From Trichomonas tenax (taxonomy: Eukaryota > Parabasalia > Trichomonadida > Trichomonadidae), in contig JALKBU010000951.1 of the NCBI GenBank assembly GCA_023091735.1, forward strand, positions 1-19,901: a DNA stretch of 19,901 bases, given 5' to 3'. A program made the translations under genes and the position numbers. Positions 8,678 through 17,692 of this stretch are shown here, one piece after another; the first letter of the stretch is position 1, and each line of letters opens with the position of its first letter. Under the pieces are notes generated by a model. It made no database searches. It saw only the letters and a program-made list of their open reading frames with translations, and was not told the origin of the DNA.

Positions 8678-9358
8678 TTTACTAACATTGGAGGGAATTT
8701 CTTCTGAGTTATGAATAATCAAGTGAAGTATTCATTTGCGGTTTGTTCTGTTGAGCATTGATCATAAGCGATTGATGACATTTCAGAGTAAAGTTAGAAC
8801 GTTCAGATATCATTACTTTGCTCATTATTCATTAACGACACTGTTGAAAGAACAGGAAAGAAGATTCTGAATCATCAACATTTCAAAGTTTATGAATAAT
8901 GGCACTTTGGCAATTGACATGTCAAAATATTTCAATGTCAGATGCCATCTTGAAAATCATAAACTCATTTTCAAAATATGGGACTGACACTGCTTAGATG
9001 AATGCATCACCTTAGCCTAATATATTCAAGACGCTTTGAACCGATTGCTGTGAAAACAATTTCAAATAGAATTTTTTGTTCCAAATTATTCATAAAAAGA
9101 CTTGAAAGTCAAAAACATAGATAATACCTATTGGAGGAAATATATTTATTCTTATGTTGAATGCTCCTAGTTTGTTTTTGTCGATTTTCATGATAAGATT
9201 CAATTTTAATAATTATGGCCTTTTTATTAATGGAATAAGACCATAATTAATAAAATTCAATTTGTTACTACGAAATCGTCTTGTAGTTAATGAAGATTAT
9301 AAATATTGAAGAAATTGTGAAGAGAAAATAAGTAAGGTTATTCAAAAAACGTGACATA
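8678..9358. other. Intergenic region with palindromes
   Basis: It lies between the divergent LRR and discoidin-like genes. It contains the perfect 12-bp palindrome TTGACATGTCAA at 8914-8925, built on the same ACATGT core as the promoter elements near 4.6 kb, and the inverted repeat at 9198-9261. Its left edge (to about 8781) may hold the displaced 5' end of the LRR gene. No other gene is seen. Confidence 0.6.
9198..9261. repeat. Inverted repeat, 23-bp arms
   Basis: The arms ATTCAATTTTAATAATTATGG.. (9198-9220) and ..CCATAATTAATAAAATTCAAT (9239-9261) pair at about 20 of 23 positions around an 18-nt loop. It lies about 100 bp upstream of the discoidin-like gene. It may be a solo hairpin or MITE fragment; no flanking duplication was found. 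Confidence 0.75.
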
Positions 9359-10036
9359 ATGTTTTCAATGTTTCTAATAATGCCGAGAATGGCGTCTTCA
9401 GACGAAAGCAACAACAGAGGTATATTCGCGAAACACTTTGACGACAAAATCATTAACATTGATGTCAGTGGATCATCAAAACAATATTTCAATGGATCAA
9501 GACAGCTAACAAAGCCCGAATATGCGATATATCCATTCACTAAGGTCTACGACTGGTGCTCCAACTGTCCACGCTCTTACGATGAACATCCTTGGATCAC
9601 ATTTTCACTTAAAGATCGCAAAATGCAGATAAACGGATATTTCATACGCGCAGGATGTTGCTACTATGATGAGTGCTGCTGCGATGATGATTACTATGGA
9701 TGCGTCGATTGCTGTCTCTACAGTTGGTCTCTTCAAGTCTCTGACGACAACAAGACGTGGACTGAAGCGCACAGAGTCGACAAAGACAGAGAGATGCGCA
9801 GATGCAAGGAGCAAACATACAAATTAGACCAAACATACATAGCAAAGTACGTCAGAATCATTCAGAACGAGAACTGCCCAGGATGGCCTCCATGCATCGC
9901 TATCAACAGACTCGAGTTATTCGGAAATGTTTTAAATGATGATAACACTGTTGACGAGAACTTCGTTTCTTTCCACGATGATGATGAGGATGTAAGCATT
10001 ATTGGACATATCTCAAAGAACACTAAATTAGATTAA
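9359..10036 (+). CDS. F5/8 type C (discoidin)-like protein with Cys-rich insertion
   Basis: The product is 225 aa. Residues ~55-190 resemble an F5/8 type C beta-sandwich: HPWITFSLKDRKMQINGYFIR (78-97), SWSLQVSDDNKTWTEAHRV (122-140), YIAKYVRIIQNE (160-171) and CIAINRLELFG (179-189). These correspond to the usual '..W.I..G..S.dg..W', 'a.yvRi' and 'L.iseiElfG' blocks. Between the first two blocks, residues 100-119 carry eight Cys and a run of Asp/Glu, with WCSNC at 66-70 before it. The tail is acidic. There is no clear signal peptide or membrane anchor. Such domains bind glycans or lipids; in trichomonads they are often intracellular. I kept the first ATG; those at 9368, 9380 and 9389 are also possible, and no initiator settles the choice. 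Confidence 0.75.
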   Translation: MFSMFLIMPRMASSDESNNRGIFAKHFDDKIINIDVSGSSKQYFNGSRQLTKPEYAIYPFTKVYDWCSNCPRSYDEHPWITFSLKDRKMQINGYFIRAGCCYYDECCCDDDYYGCVDCCLYSWSLQVSDDNKTWTEAHRVDKDREMRRCKEQTYKLDQTYIAKYVRIIQNENCPGWPPCIAINRLELFGNVLNDDNTVDENFVSFHDDDEDVSIIGHISKNTKLD

Positions 10037-10438
10037 ACATGATTTATTTTAATAAACAACCATATAAACTAAAAAAAGCAGTATAAAGGGATTTTGATAT
10101 ATACCCAGATTTTGCCACATGTTGGACTAAACTTCATTTAACAAATGATCAATCTAAAATAGGGGTGTTTGAATCACATCAAAATAATTACCGAATTTTG
10201 CCACATTTTGGACTAAAATAATCAATAAATATGGCGCCTAAAATTGCAGATGTTCCGAATACGAAAGATTCTCTTCTATTGGACAGCTTTGAACGATAAT
10301 AAACAACCATATCTTTAGAACAACGTTGGAAGTGATTGATGTTCCTATTTGTAGATGTATCTAAATCTACAATATAAAAAATTTCAAATCAATATTTTGT
10401 GGGTTCAAAATATGGTAAATATGGGTATGTTTTTTGAG
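10037..10438. other. Gap with direct repeats and a copied gene fragment
   Basis: Three direct repeats lie here. AATAAACAACCATAT occurs at 10051-10065 and 10298-10312. TTTTGCCACATGTTGGACTA near 10113 recurs near 10197 as TTTTGCCACATTTTGGACTA. Bases 10268-10293 are identical to 10610-10635, which is inside the neighbouring coding region, with weaker similarity extending to about 10252-10297. No gene is called. Confidence 0.7.
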
Positions 10439-11605
10439 TTATGCTTGATTATATACAACAAGTTGTTCGAGGGATTCGAATGATGGTATTTCAATCTTCT
10501 GATTAGTGTCGACAAGCCATGAACTTTTTCCGTACAAGAAAAGTTGTGATATTGTCTGCATCACCCATTTAAGGAACCATGATTGTAATTTTGGTTCTAA
10601 ATATGAAATATTCTCTTCTATTGGACAGCTTTGAAGATAATCCTGTGGAATGTTTGGAATCTTACTGTAAATGTATTTAGCAAGCATCGAATTATGAAAT
10701 TGGATGACATTTGCGACTTCTTGATAATTTGCGTTGTATGGCTCTCCATCAACAAGTATTTTGAGTAAGCCAAGTTTCAGCAGATTCTGGTCCAATATTC
10801 CTTTGATTGGAACAGCGATGTTTGGTTCTTTGATTCCAAGAGAAGCAAGAAAACAAATTAAATCGCTGTCATCGGAATAAACTTGAACTAAGTTGTTAGA
10901 AAGGATGCCACCGTTTGCTATGAACTGATTGACAGGTCCTGAGAAGTCCTCTGAAGGATGGAAAAGAAGAATTCCAAATAAACAAATCAAAGATTGAAGT
11001 CTTCCATTGCAATGTATGTAATTAAGCAGTGGTTCAAGAACTTCAACACCTCTTGATGAACAGTATACAAGTAGTGAATGATAAAGCGTTTGATTGTTGT
11101 AATATTTCAATAACGCAAAAACTGTAAAGGCAAGGAGATCAAATATTTCCTGGTTTTGGTCAACACGAAGAATTATATTGGTGTATTGTTTTGTACTGAA
11201 TGAAATCAATGTATTTATCGCGATTGTGATTATATAATCTGCTGGAGCGACTTTATCACCACAAATCGTTTGTTCTGAGTATAGAAACGTCAATAAATCA
11301 ATAGACTTATTGTTTTGTATCATAAATGGAAAAAACTTCGATAAAATTGCGGCAGAATTAATTCTGTGTTGGGGGGCGGGGTCATTTAAACCGTCCAAAC
11401 ACTTTATGAGTATAAATTGAAGGTTTCCTTTCGCATCGTTAACGATTGTTGTGAATATTTTCGAGGGAACTAAAAATATTTCAGATGTATTCGTTGCAGA
11501 GCTGATTAAGTTCGAATAAATTACATCCTTTTGATCGAATTTCTTCTCACACAACTCAACGAGCGTCTGTTCGATCCATGAATCAACAGAAACAGAAATT
11601 CCCAT
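10439..11605 (-). CDS. Unknown alpha-helical protein (possibly HEAT/ARM-like)
   Basis: The product is 388 aa from the ATG at 11605 (MGISVSVDSWIEQ). It is almost wholly helical, with successive 35-45-residue stretches of paired hydrophobic helices (for example QHRINSAAILSKFFPFM, LLAFTVFALLKYY and LQSLICLFGILLF). This suggests an ARM/HEAT-type solenoid, but no repeat consensus is strong enough to name the family. The frame is open to an ATG at 11743. The extra 46 residues are Lys/Ile/Phe-rich and look like translated AT-rich DNA, and GCACTTTTC lies 12 nt before 11605, matching the initiator of other genes here except for its first base. I therefore chose the shorter start. The role is unknown; a cytoplasmic scaffold is a guess. 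Confidence 0.68.
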   Translation of the reverse strand: MGISVSVDSWIEQTLVELCEKKFDQKDVIYSNLISSATNTSEIFLVPSKIFTTIVNDAKGNLQFILIKCLDGLNDPAPQHRINSAAILSKFFPFMIQNNKSIDLLTFLYSEQTICGDKVAPADYIITIAINTLISFSTKQYTNIILRVDQNQEIFDLLAFTVFALLKYYNNQTLYHSLLVYCSSRGVEVLEPLLNYIHCNGRLQSLICLFGILLFHPSEDFSGPVNQFIANGGILSNNLVQVYSDDSDLICFLASLGIKEPNIAVPIKGILDQNLLKLGLLKILVDGEPYNANYQEVANVIQFHNSMLAKYIYSKIPNIPQDYLQSCPIEENISYLEPKLQSWFLKWVMQTISQLFLYGKSSWLVDTNQKIEIPSFESLEQLVVYNQA

Positions 11606-12240
11606 TTTGTGAAAAGTGCCATTATTTTTGTAAACTATTTTGTAAATTATTCCTGCCACGTAAAATAATAATACCAATTTTTGTTTTTCTTTTTTGTACG
11701 CAAATTTAAATGAAATAGTCGTTTTCTTTTTACTAAACATCATTATAAGTCTACATTCTACAATAACATAAAATTTATTTTCCGAAGTATAATTTATATT
11801 TATGAGTTTTCTGAAATCATGATTTTTTTACATGGAAAATTTTCCAATTTTCTTGGAGAAAGAAAAAATTCATCTAAAGAGATTTACATCTAGTCAATTC
11901 AAATTCTATCGATAACACATTACAAGATACCGCTGATGCACTAGAATTGATGTGTTTTAATCACTTTGAAATTAATATGCAGATTTACAAATTTAAGATG
12001 AGTTTTAATTTCTGTACCACTATTCCAAAGAATATCTTGGCAAGTGCTATATCTTATGTAATATATAGTAGTCATCTATGTTTTCTAGAAAAAACTTTTA
12101 TTGCATCAGCATTCTTCCGTTAATTTAATTCAATTTGAACGAAATAATTAATTTGGCAACAAAGAAAATCCAAATGCAGAGAATCAAATAGCTGATATAT
12201 TAATAAAAAGATAGTTTTAAATATCTATACAAACAGTTTT
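11606..12240. other. AT-rich gap between tandem minus-strand genes
   Basis: It is upstream of the helical-protein gene and downstream of the ankyrin gene. Apart from the initiator-like GCACTTTTC (11611-11619, minus strand), nothing is recognised. Confidence 0.55.
11611..11619 (-). promoter_or_regulatory. Initiator-like element of the helical-protein gene
   Basis: The minus strand reads GCACTTTTC followed by ACAAAATGG. It equals the CACTTTTC of the perfect initiators, with G instead of T at -2. The +1 A at 11617 would give a 12-nt leader to the ATG at 11605. TCACAA just downstream also fits the consensus and would give a shorter leader. Confidence 0.4.
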
Positions 12241-14421
12241 CTAATTTTTTTGGGAATCAAGAATGAGATTCTTGACTTCATCATTTCTGAACATTGTTGC
12301 ATATGTTAATGCAGTCTTTCCAGTTGAATCTGTTAAAGAAGCGGACGCTCCATGGTCAAGTAGCAGCTTTGCAACTTTGAGATTGTTGAATCTCGCTGCA
12401 ACCATTAATGATGTCATTCCATCGATTGTTTGGGCGTCGATTTTCGCTTTCGATTCAATCAAAAGCTTCGCGACTGCAATCGAATTGTTGGAAGCAGCAA
12501 TGTAAAGAGCCGACTTCCCTTCATTCGTTTGAACATTGACATCAGCACCATAAGCTATCAAAACTGCAGCAACTTCAACAGTGTTGAATGTGGCGGAGAC
12601 CATTAATGATGTTCTGTCATCATTTTGCTTCTCTTCGATATTGGATTTGTAGTTTAATAAGAGTTTCATTGCATCAATGTGTCCGTTGAACGCAGCCATC
12701 ATTAAAGCAGTTTTTCCGTCAACATCATATTTAACGTCTGTTTTTGCACCATACAACAAAAGATGACCAATAACTCTAACTCTGTTGTATTTAGCAGCGA
12801 TCATTAATGATGTTAAACCATCATTTGTCTTTGCTTCGATGTTTGCTCCGTAATCGAGCAAAAGTTTAACAACATCGAAATGATTGTTGAAAGATGCTGT
12901 CAATAAAGGTGTCCATCCGTCATTTATAGCGACTTCTGTGTTAGCATGAGCACTGAGAAGCATTCTGACGCATTCTACTGCATTGTTGGCAGCCGAAATA
13001 ATCAATGCAGTGAAACCTTCTGTTGAAACTTTTTCTGTTTTTGCATTCTTCGAAAGCAAAAAACTTACTGAATCAATGCAATTATATCTGGAGGCAATCA
13101 TTAATGGAGTCCAATTGTACTGATTTCTAAGTTCTATATCAGCACCATTATCAACCAATAGCTGAACTAAATCGATATAATTGTTTCTGCAGGCCATGAA
13201 AAGTGCTGTTTTTCCTTCCGATGTTGTTGCATAATTTATTGAAACGTTGAACTTAATGAACAATTTAACAAGTTCGATATTGTTGTTCTGGCACGCGATT
13301 ATCAAAGACGACAATTCATCAACATCGTATTGATTGACATCAGCTCCGTTTTCGAGTAATATTTGACATGCTTCATAGGAATTATTTTTAGTTGCGTGGA
13401 GTAACGCAGACCAATTCCTTCGATCCAATTTATTGACATTTGCATGGCTTTGGATCAGGCATTTCATAACATTGGTATGATTGCATTGACTGGAGTGCAT
13501 TAGAGCTGTTAAACCGTTTGGATCAGACGCATCAACATTGGCTTCATGTTCGATTAATAATTGGACAGCAGAAAGAACTCCGATCCTACTAGCTGATATG
13601 AGAGCTGTATTACCATCAGTGTCAAATGAATTTATGTTGTCATCTCTAAATAGCTTTTCGTAGAATCCAATAAGATTGAAACAAGATAATGTTGACGACC
13701 AAGTGTAATCTAAGCCGTATTTGTTTAAAAGGTAAACGACTGTCTCATTGTGATGGCTTTCTACTGCGTTGTTGATGCATTTGTTCGTTATTTCGACGAA
13801 TCTTTCACATAAGTGAATAATCTCGTAGTTATTGCCGAAGAACGCGTTTTCGAGGGTACTTTCAGATAACGTTGCATTGTTGAGGTAAAGAAACTTGAAA
13901 CAATGAATAGAACCGTATTTTGAAGAAAGATCAATTAATCTCAGTCGTTTCACTTTCTTGTTGTAGTAAAAGTCCGGCCACAGACAGATCTTCTGTAATG
14001 TGGCCAAATCATCCCAGAGAAGACAGTGTTCAAGCGATCCACGGTCGTAAATATCGTAAATTTGATCTTGTGACTTCGATCTGTATAATTGGGGTACATT
14101 TCCTTCTATTTTGTTGCTCTTTATGAGAACTGCCTGTAAAGCTGGGGATTTTGGGAACATATTCTGGTGAACTTGAATATTATTCAGTTTTAAGAAGCGT
14201 GAGCAGAATTCTTCAGCGAGTTTTAGATTCTTTGGGTACTTGTCAGCGTAAGAATCGATCATTTCGAATATGTTTCTGATCGTCAAATTGTGATTTTCTA
14301 AGTTATGTTGAACATTACTCAATATGGAAGAAATATTCGATGAATTTATACTCCAAATGAGGTCGCTGGTGCTGGCAGATGCACGACATGGATCAGAAAG
14401 TTCGCAATCATCTATATTCAT
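12241..14421 (-). CDS. Ankyrin-repeat protein with DUF3447-like N-terminal part
   Basis: The product is 726 aa. Residues ~130-260 (SLEHCLLWDDLATLQKI.. then SKYGSIHCFKFLYLN.. and ENAFFGNNYEIIHLCE) look like the DUF3447-type region found ahead of ankyrin arrays in many trichomonad proteins. Residues ~265-726 hold 14 consecutive 33-residue ankyrin repeats with intact D..G.TAL..A...N....V.LLL..GA motifs and no spacer. The last seven alternate between two subtypes. No signal peptide or membrane segment is seen, so a cytosolic protein-binding scaffold is likely. Partners cannot be predicted. The start is the first ATG; an initiator-like ACACTTTTC lies 26 nt upstream. Confidence 0.9.
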   Translation of the reverse strand: MNIDDCELSDPCRASASTSDLIWSINSSNISSILSNVQHNLENHNLTIRNIFEMIDSYADKYPKNLKLAEEFCSRFLKLNNIQVHQNMFPKSPALQAVLIKSNKIEGNVPQLYRSKSQDQIYDIYDRGSLEHCLLWDDLATLQKICLWPDFYYNKKVKRLRLIDLSSKYGSIHCFKFLYLNNATLSESTLENAFFGNNYEIIHLCERFVEITNKCINNAVESHHNETVVYLLNKYGLDYTWSSTLSCFNLIGFYEKLFRDDNINSFDTDGNTALISASRIGVLSAVQLLIEHEANVDASDPNGLTALMHSSQCNHTNVMKCLIQSHANVNKLDRRNWSALLHATKNNSYEACQILLENGADVNQYDVDELSSLIIACQNNNIELVKLFIKFNVSINYATTSEGKTALFMACRNNYIDLVQLLVDNGADIELRNQYNWTPLMIASRYNCIDSVSFLLSKNAKTEKVSTEGFTALIISAANNAVECVRMLLSAHANTEVAINDGWTPLLTASFNNHFDVVKLLLDYGANIEAKTNDGLTSLMIAAKYNRVRVIGHLLLYGAKTDVKYDVDGKTALMMAAFNGHIDAMKLLLNYKSNIEEKQNDDRTSLMVSATFNTVEVAAVLIAYGADVNVQTNEGKSALYIAASNNSIAVAKLLIESKAKIDAQTIDGMTSLMVAARFNNLKVAKLLLDHGASASLTDSTGKTALTYATMFRNDEVKNLILDSQKN

Positions 14422-15224
14422 TAAAAAATAATACTAAATTGAAAAGTGTAAAGCTCTTAAAATTTTGAAAATGCCATGTAAACATGTCAATAGGCTCTAT
14501 ATGTTGTAGCGTAAAATGCAACAAAAACAAAAAATATGAATAATGTAGTATTAAATGATGTAATCATATTTAAATTTTTGTGTAAATAATTCTCAAAATT
14601 ATAAAATCAGATTGAAAAATTTAATTGATTTTTTTCTCTTTACTTCCTATATCTCTTCAATATTTATGCAAATTTTTAATGTCGAAACTTTTTCAGAGAT
14701 CTCATTGATTTAAATTAATTGTTTATATTTTAAGGACTGCATTACTTAATATGATGGATTTTTCGCTAAAAAAATTTAAAAGGACATTTCTCCTCAAAAG
14801 AACATTGAAAACACTTCTAGAAGTATTGTAAACCTCCTCCTACACCGTTCCCACTTCCCCTGCAGCCTTAGATTCCCTTATTCTCTTCCTTAACTCTTTA
14901 TTTGTCATGTAAAATCTACGACAGTTTACATATCAGATTTTTTTTCATTGCCTCGTTGTCCAACAATGATCTGTGATGTTGTTATTTAAAATGCAGCTAT
15001 AGGTACCACCTATTAACAGTACGTATATAAGATTAAGATCAAAAACTAATTCTTTTTCGTGAAACGAAAGTTGATTGAATAAACGCAAAGATTAATGCAT
15101 TTTTTATTATATGATTCAAATATAGCAAGCATTATTTGAGAAAAACACAATTCAATATATTTAATGAAACAAATGAATTCATGCGATTTTGTTTAAGTTT
15201 GAACTCTCGAAGTTACATTGAGAT
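14422..15224. other. Upstream region of the ankyrin gene; no gene
   Basis: It is AT-rich. ATGTAAACATGT (about 14476-14487) lies some 30 bp upstream of the presumed ankyrin-gene start. A pyrimidine-rich stretch follows at about 14827-14902. No frame, RNA gene or long repeat is recognised. Confidence 0.5.
14441..14449 (-). promoter_or_regulatory. Initiator-like element of the ankyrin gene
   Basis: The minus strand reads ACACTTTTC (A instead of T at -2), with presumed +1 A at 14447, 26 nt before the ATG at 14421. Confidence 0.4.
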
Positions 15225-15495
15225 AGAGTCAACTTAATTAATAGCTGTTGCGTCAATGATTTCAGTATAAACATTGCTATCTATTTCTTCAACATTGGCA
15301 CGAAAAATTAGGTTTTATGATTAGTTATATAATCTGCTGCAACACATGCTGTATATCCATTAACATATTTTTTCGAGATCTGTCGCTGTATATCCGTTAA
15401 TCGCAGAAGCAACCAACAACTATTTGCGAATATCAATGACTAATGCCATATAACATTTGTTATCGGAATTATCACGAATCTACTTGAAATTTGAC
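15225..15495 (-). pseudogene. Decayed coding remnant, family not identified
   Basis: The minus strand translates to protein-like blocks split by stops and frameshifts: DNKCYMALVIDIRK, then LLVASAINGYTATDLEKIC, then a second frame NGYTACVAADYITNHKT, then RANVEEIDSNVYTEIIDATAIN (listed as separate blocks; the last ends at a TAA). The density of such blocks over 270 bp is higher than in flanking DNA. A near-duplicate (TTAACGGATATACAGC / TTAATGGATATACAGC) sits within it. It stops just before the long-TIR element at 15499. It could be a relic of a transposase or of another gene; I cannot name the family. Confidence 0.35.
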
Positions 15496-15498
15496 AAG

Positions 15499-16313
15499 GT
15501 TTCGACATTTATCATTCTGACACTTTACATTTCAAGGTTATTTGGCTTTTAAAAAAACTATTTTACTGTGCTTTTAGTATATATATCATATATGTCATAT
15601 AAAATTATAGATTATTGTGAAATTTTCACATTTTAGGCCGAAATTTAAAATCTCATATCGAAATTTCGATTTTTAAAAACATTCAATAGATCCATACATA
15701 ATAATAAATGTTTTTCATATCATGACATTACTACCGATAAGTAAGAACGATGTATGCTATTCTATCAAAGACTTATATGCTAGAAGTCAAAAATTATGTA
15801 AATGCAGTTGCATCTTACATCAATATCGTGAACAACATAAATTGCACATATTATGTCAATATATATGAGACATAGATAAGTTTTATATAGGTTTAGTTAG
15901 AAAATGAACTAATTTTTGAAAACATTGAATAATTTCTAAAATTTTATATTTACGAACTATAAACCATGTGATAAGATAACACAGATGTAATATTTATAAA
16001 TATTGTTTTACTTTGGACGAATACCATGTTTTTTGCCCAAATCTCAGATATCATATATAAATAATCAAATATTTGTATAATTATATATAGGATATGCAAG
16101 CCATTGGGATGTAAGTTATATGTATGAATTCAAATGCTTTACATCTATAAGATATTTGATATAAGATCTTAAATTTCGGCCTAAAATGTGAAAATTTCAC
16201 AGTAATCTATAATTTTATATGACACATATGATATATATTAAAAGTAGCCTTGCTATATCCAGTTACATGTCAAAATGTCAAATGTAAAGTGTCAGAATGA
16301 TAAATGTCGAAAC
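15499..16313. mobile_element. Non-coding element with ~160-bp terminal inverted repeats (MITE-like)
   Basis: The left arm, 15499 to about 15663, and the right arm, about 16156-16313, are inverted copies. The outer 30 or so bases match almost exactly (GTTTCGACATTTATCATTCT... on both reads). About 60 bases then diverge, and the next ~90 bases match well again (ATCATATATGTCATATAAAA.., TTTTAGGCCGAAATTTAA). The ~490-bp interior has no gene. No clear target-site duplication is seen. The structure fits a MITE or solo foldback element mobilised in trans (inference). Confidence 0.8.
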
Positions 16314-16353
16314 AGGGTTCATGACATAAATCATATTTCAAAAAGTTAATGTG

Positions 16354-17682
16354 TTATGAACGAGGTTCATAAACAAATGAACTATTTTTGTTCCAATTTT
16401 CGGGGAGACAGTCGATGAATGATGTGTTTGGAAATGGCTTTGGCCATTTTCCAGTGTCGAGATATGTTAAAGCAACAGAACATGCTTTAACAAGTCTAGA
16501 AGGATCGATTTTACATGGAGAACCATAATGATCAAATTCTTGAGTCATAAACCAAACAAACTTTTGTCCAATTGCGGCAGGAATGATATAAACTTCATAA
16601 TCGAAAAATCTTGTGTTCATGTATACATTGACTGTCTCTGGTTTCTTGAATATTGTCTTTATAGAATTCGCGCCTGGTATCGTTATGAAAAGTTTTATCG
16701 CTGTATATCTCTTCGCCATAGTTTGCAGAGGTTCATTATTTGAGTCCATTTCTATAGTCCATGGAATATTCGGAATCTTGGCTTTGAGTTCACTCAGCAA
16801 TTCATTCTCATTGCAAACATATCGAACAGAATTTGGATGTCTATTGATTAAAACATATTTTGTAGGTATAATATTTTCTAAATTGAGATTTCGTTGAAAA
16901 ATATCATAAAGCGTTTTCAAATGAGGTCCAAAGTGAACAAAATGAGTCATTGGATGTGTTGGCATTATCACTTTTTGAGCAAAAACATATTCATTTGATT
17001 TCAGTTGCAAAACTTGATCAAATAATCCAATGCATTTAAAAAATTCTTCTTGAAACTTTTTCATTTTCGGAAACAAGATTGTTGCCTTCTTTAGGTATTG
17101 TTCTGGCACTAGCAGTATCGGAACAATGCCATCGAACAACGTATGATAGTAATTCACTTCTACATATTTAATTGCAGCAGCAATCACGAAACTTAAATTT
17201 GAAACGACACATCCGGGCTTTAATTCATAGATATGGCCGGGGCCGGTGAAATTTTTGGACAATATCTGATGTGTTCCATTAGTTATAACAGAAATAGGCG
17301 AAACATAACAATTTGTGTAAATTGTTAATTTGCAATTGATTCTGTTAACCCAATCCATGAAAATTTTGGATCCAAAGGGCGGTGGACCAAATACATTATA
17401 GTTTTTATCAATAATAGAAAAGTGTGTATGATATTTCAATTTTTCTGTTTGAAAAGTGAAATAATATCCAACATTAGTATAAGGAATTTCATTATTTTTG
17501 TCTATTTCAATGACTTCTACTTTGTTTAGCTCGCTATCTTCAACTACTGGATATGTGTTAATATAATCTTTAAATTCTGTAAAGAAAGTACCGCTGTAAT
17601 AAAAGTCAGGTCCATCAGTTGAGAGAATCCATAAAAATAGGAGATAAGCAGGAAAATGAAAGTTGAATAACAGAAAAAACAT
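16354..17682 (-). CDS. GT61-family glycosyltransferase (type II membrane protein)
   Basis: The product is 442 aa. Residues 1-20 (MFFLLFNFHFPAYLLFLWIL) are a signal anchor, so the catalytic part should face the lumen of the ER or Golgi. Several blocks match GT61 (DUF563; xylosyltransferase/EOGT relatives): NYYHTLFDGIVPILL (177-191), the basic KYVLINRHPNSVRYVCNENEL segment ending near 295, and PGANSIKTIFKKP (336-348) at the position of the family's G-A-x-x-A-x-L-T-N block. Five N-glycosylation sequons (N135, N144, N162, N419, N433) support a lumenal location. GT61 enzymes transfer xylose, arabinose or GlcNAc; the sugar cannot be told from sequence. The ATG is the first in frame, and TCATTG 8 nt upstream fits an initiator. 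Confidence 0.8.
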   Translation of the reverse strand: MFFLLFNFHFPAYLLFLWILSTDGPDFYYSGTFFTEFKDYINTYPVVEDSELNKVEVIEIDKNNEIPYTNVGYYFTFQTEKLKYHTHFSIIDKNYNVFGPPPFGSKIFMDWVNRINCKLTIYTNCYVSPISVITNGTHQILSKNFTGPGHIYELKPGCVVSNLSFVIAAAIKYVEVNYYHTLFDGIVPILLVPEQYLKKATILFPKMKKFQEEFFKCIGLFDQVLQLKSNEYVFAQKVIMPTHPMTHFVHFGPHLKTLYDIFQRNLNLENIIPTKYVLINRHPNSVRYVCNENELLSELKAKIPNIPWTIEMDSNNEPLQTMAKRYTAIKLFITIPGANSIKTIFKKPETVNVYMNTRFFDYEVYIIPAAIGQKFVWFMTQEFDHYGSPCKIDPSRLVKACSVALTYLDTGKWPKPFPNTSFIDCLPENWNKNSSFVYEPRS

Positions 17683-17686
17683 TTAA

Positions 17687-17692
17687 CAATGA
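17687..17692 (-). promoter_or_regulatory. Initiator-like element of the GT61 gene
   Basis: The minus strand reads TCATTG with +1 A at 17690, 8 nt before the ATG. It fits TCA+1-Y-(T/A) but lacks the TTTTC extension seen at other genes here. Confidence 0.35.

Noticed and set aside
8136..8714. Lys/Val-rich frames on the plus strand
   Set aside because: They are antisense shadows of the LRR repeats, with the same periodicity.
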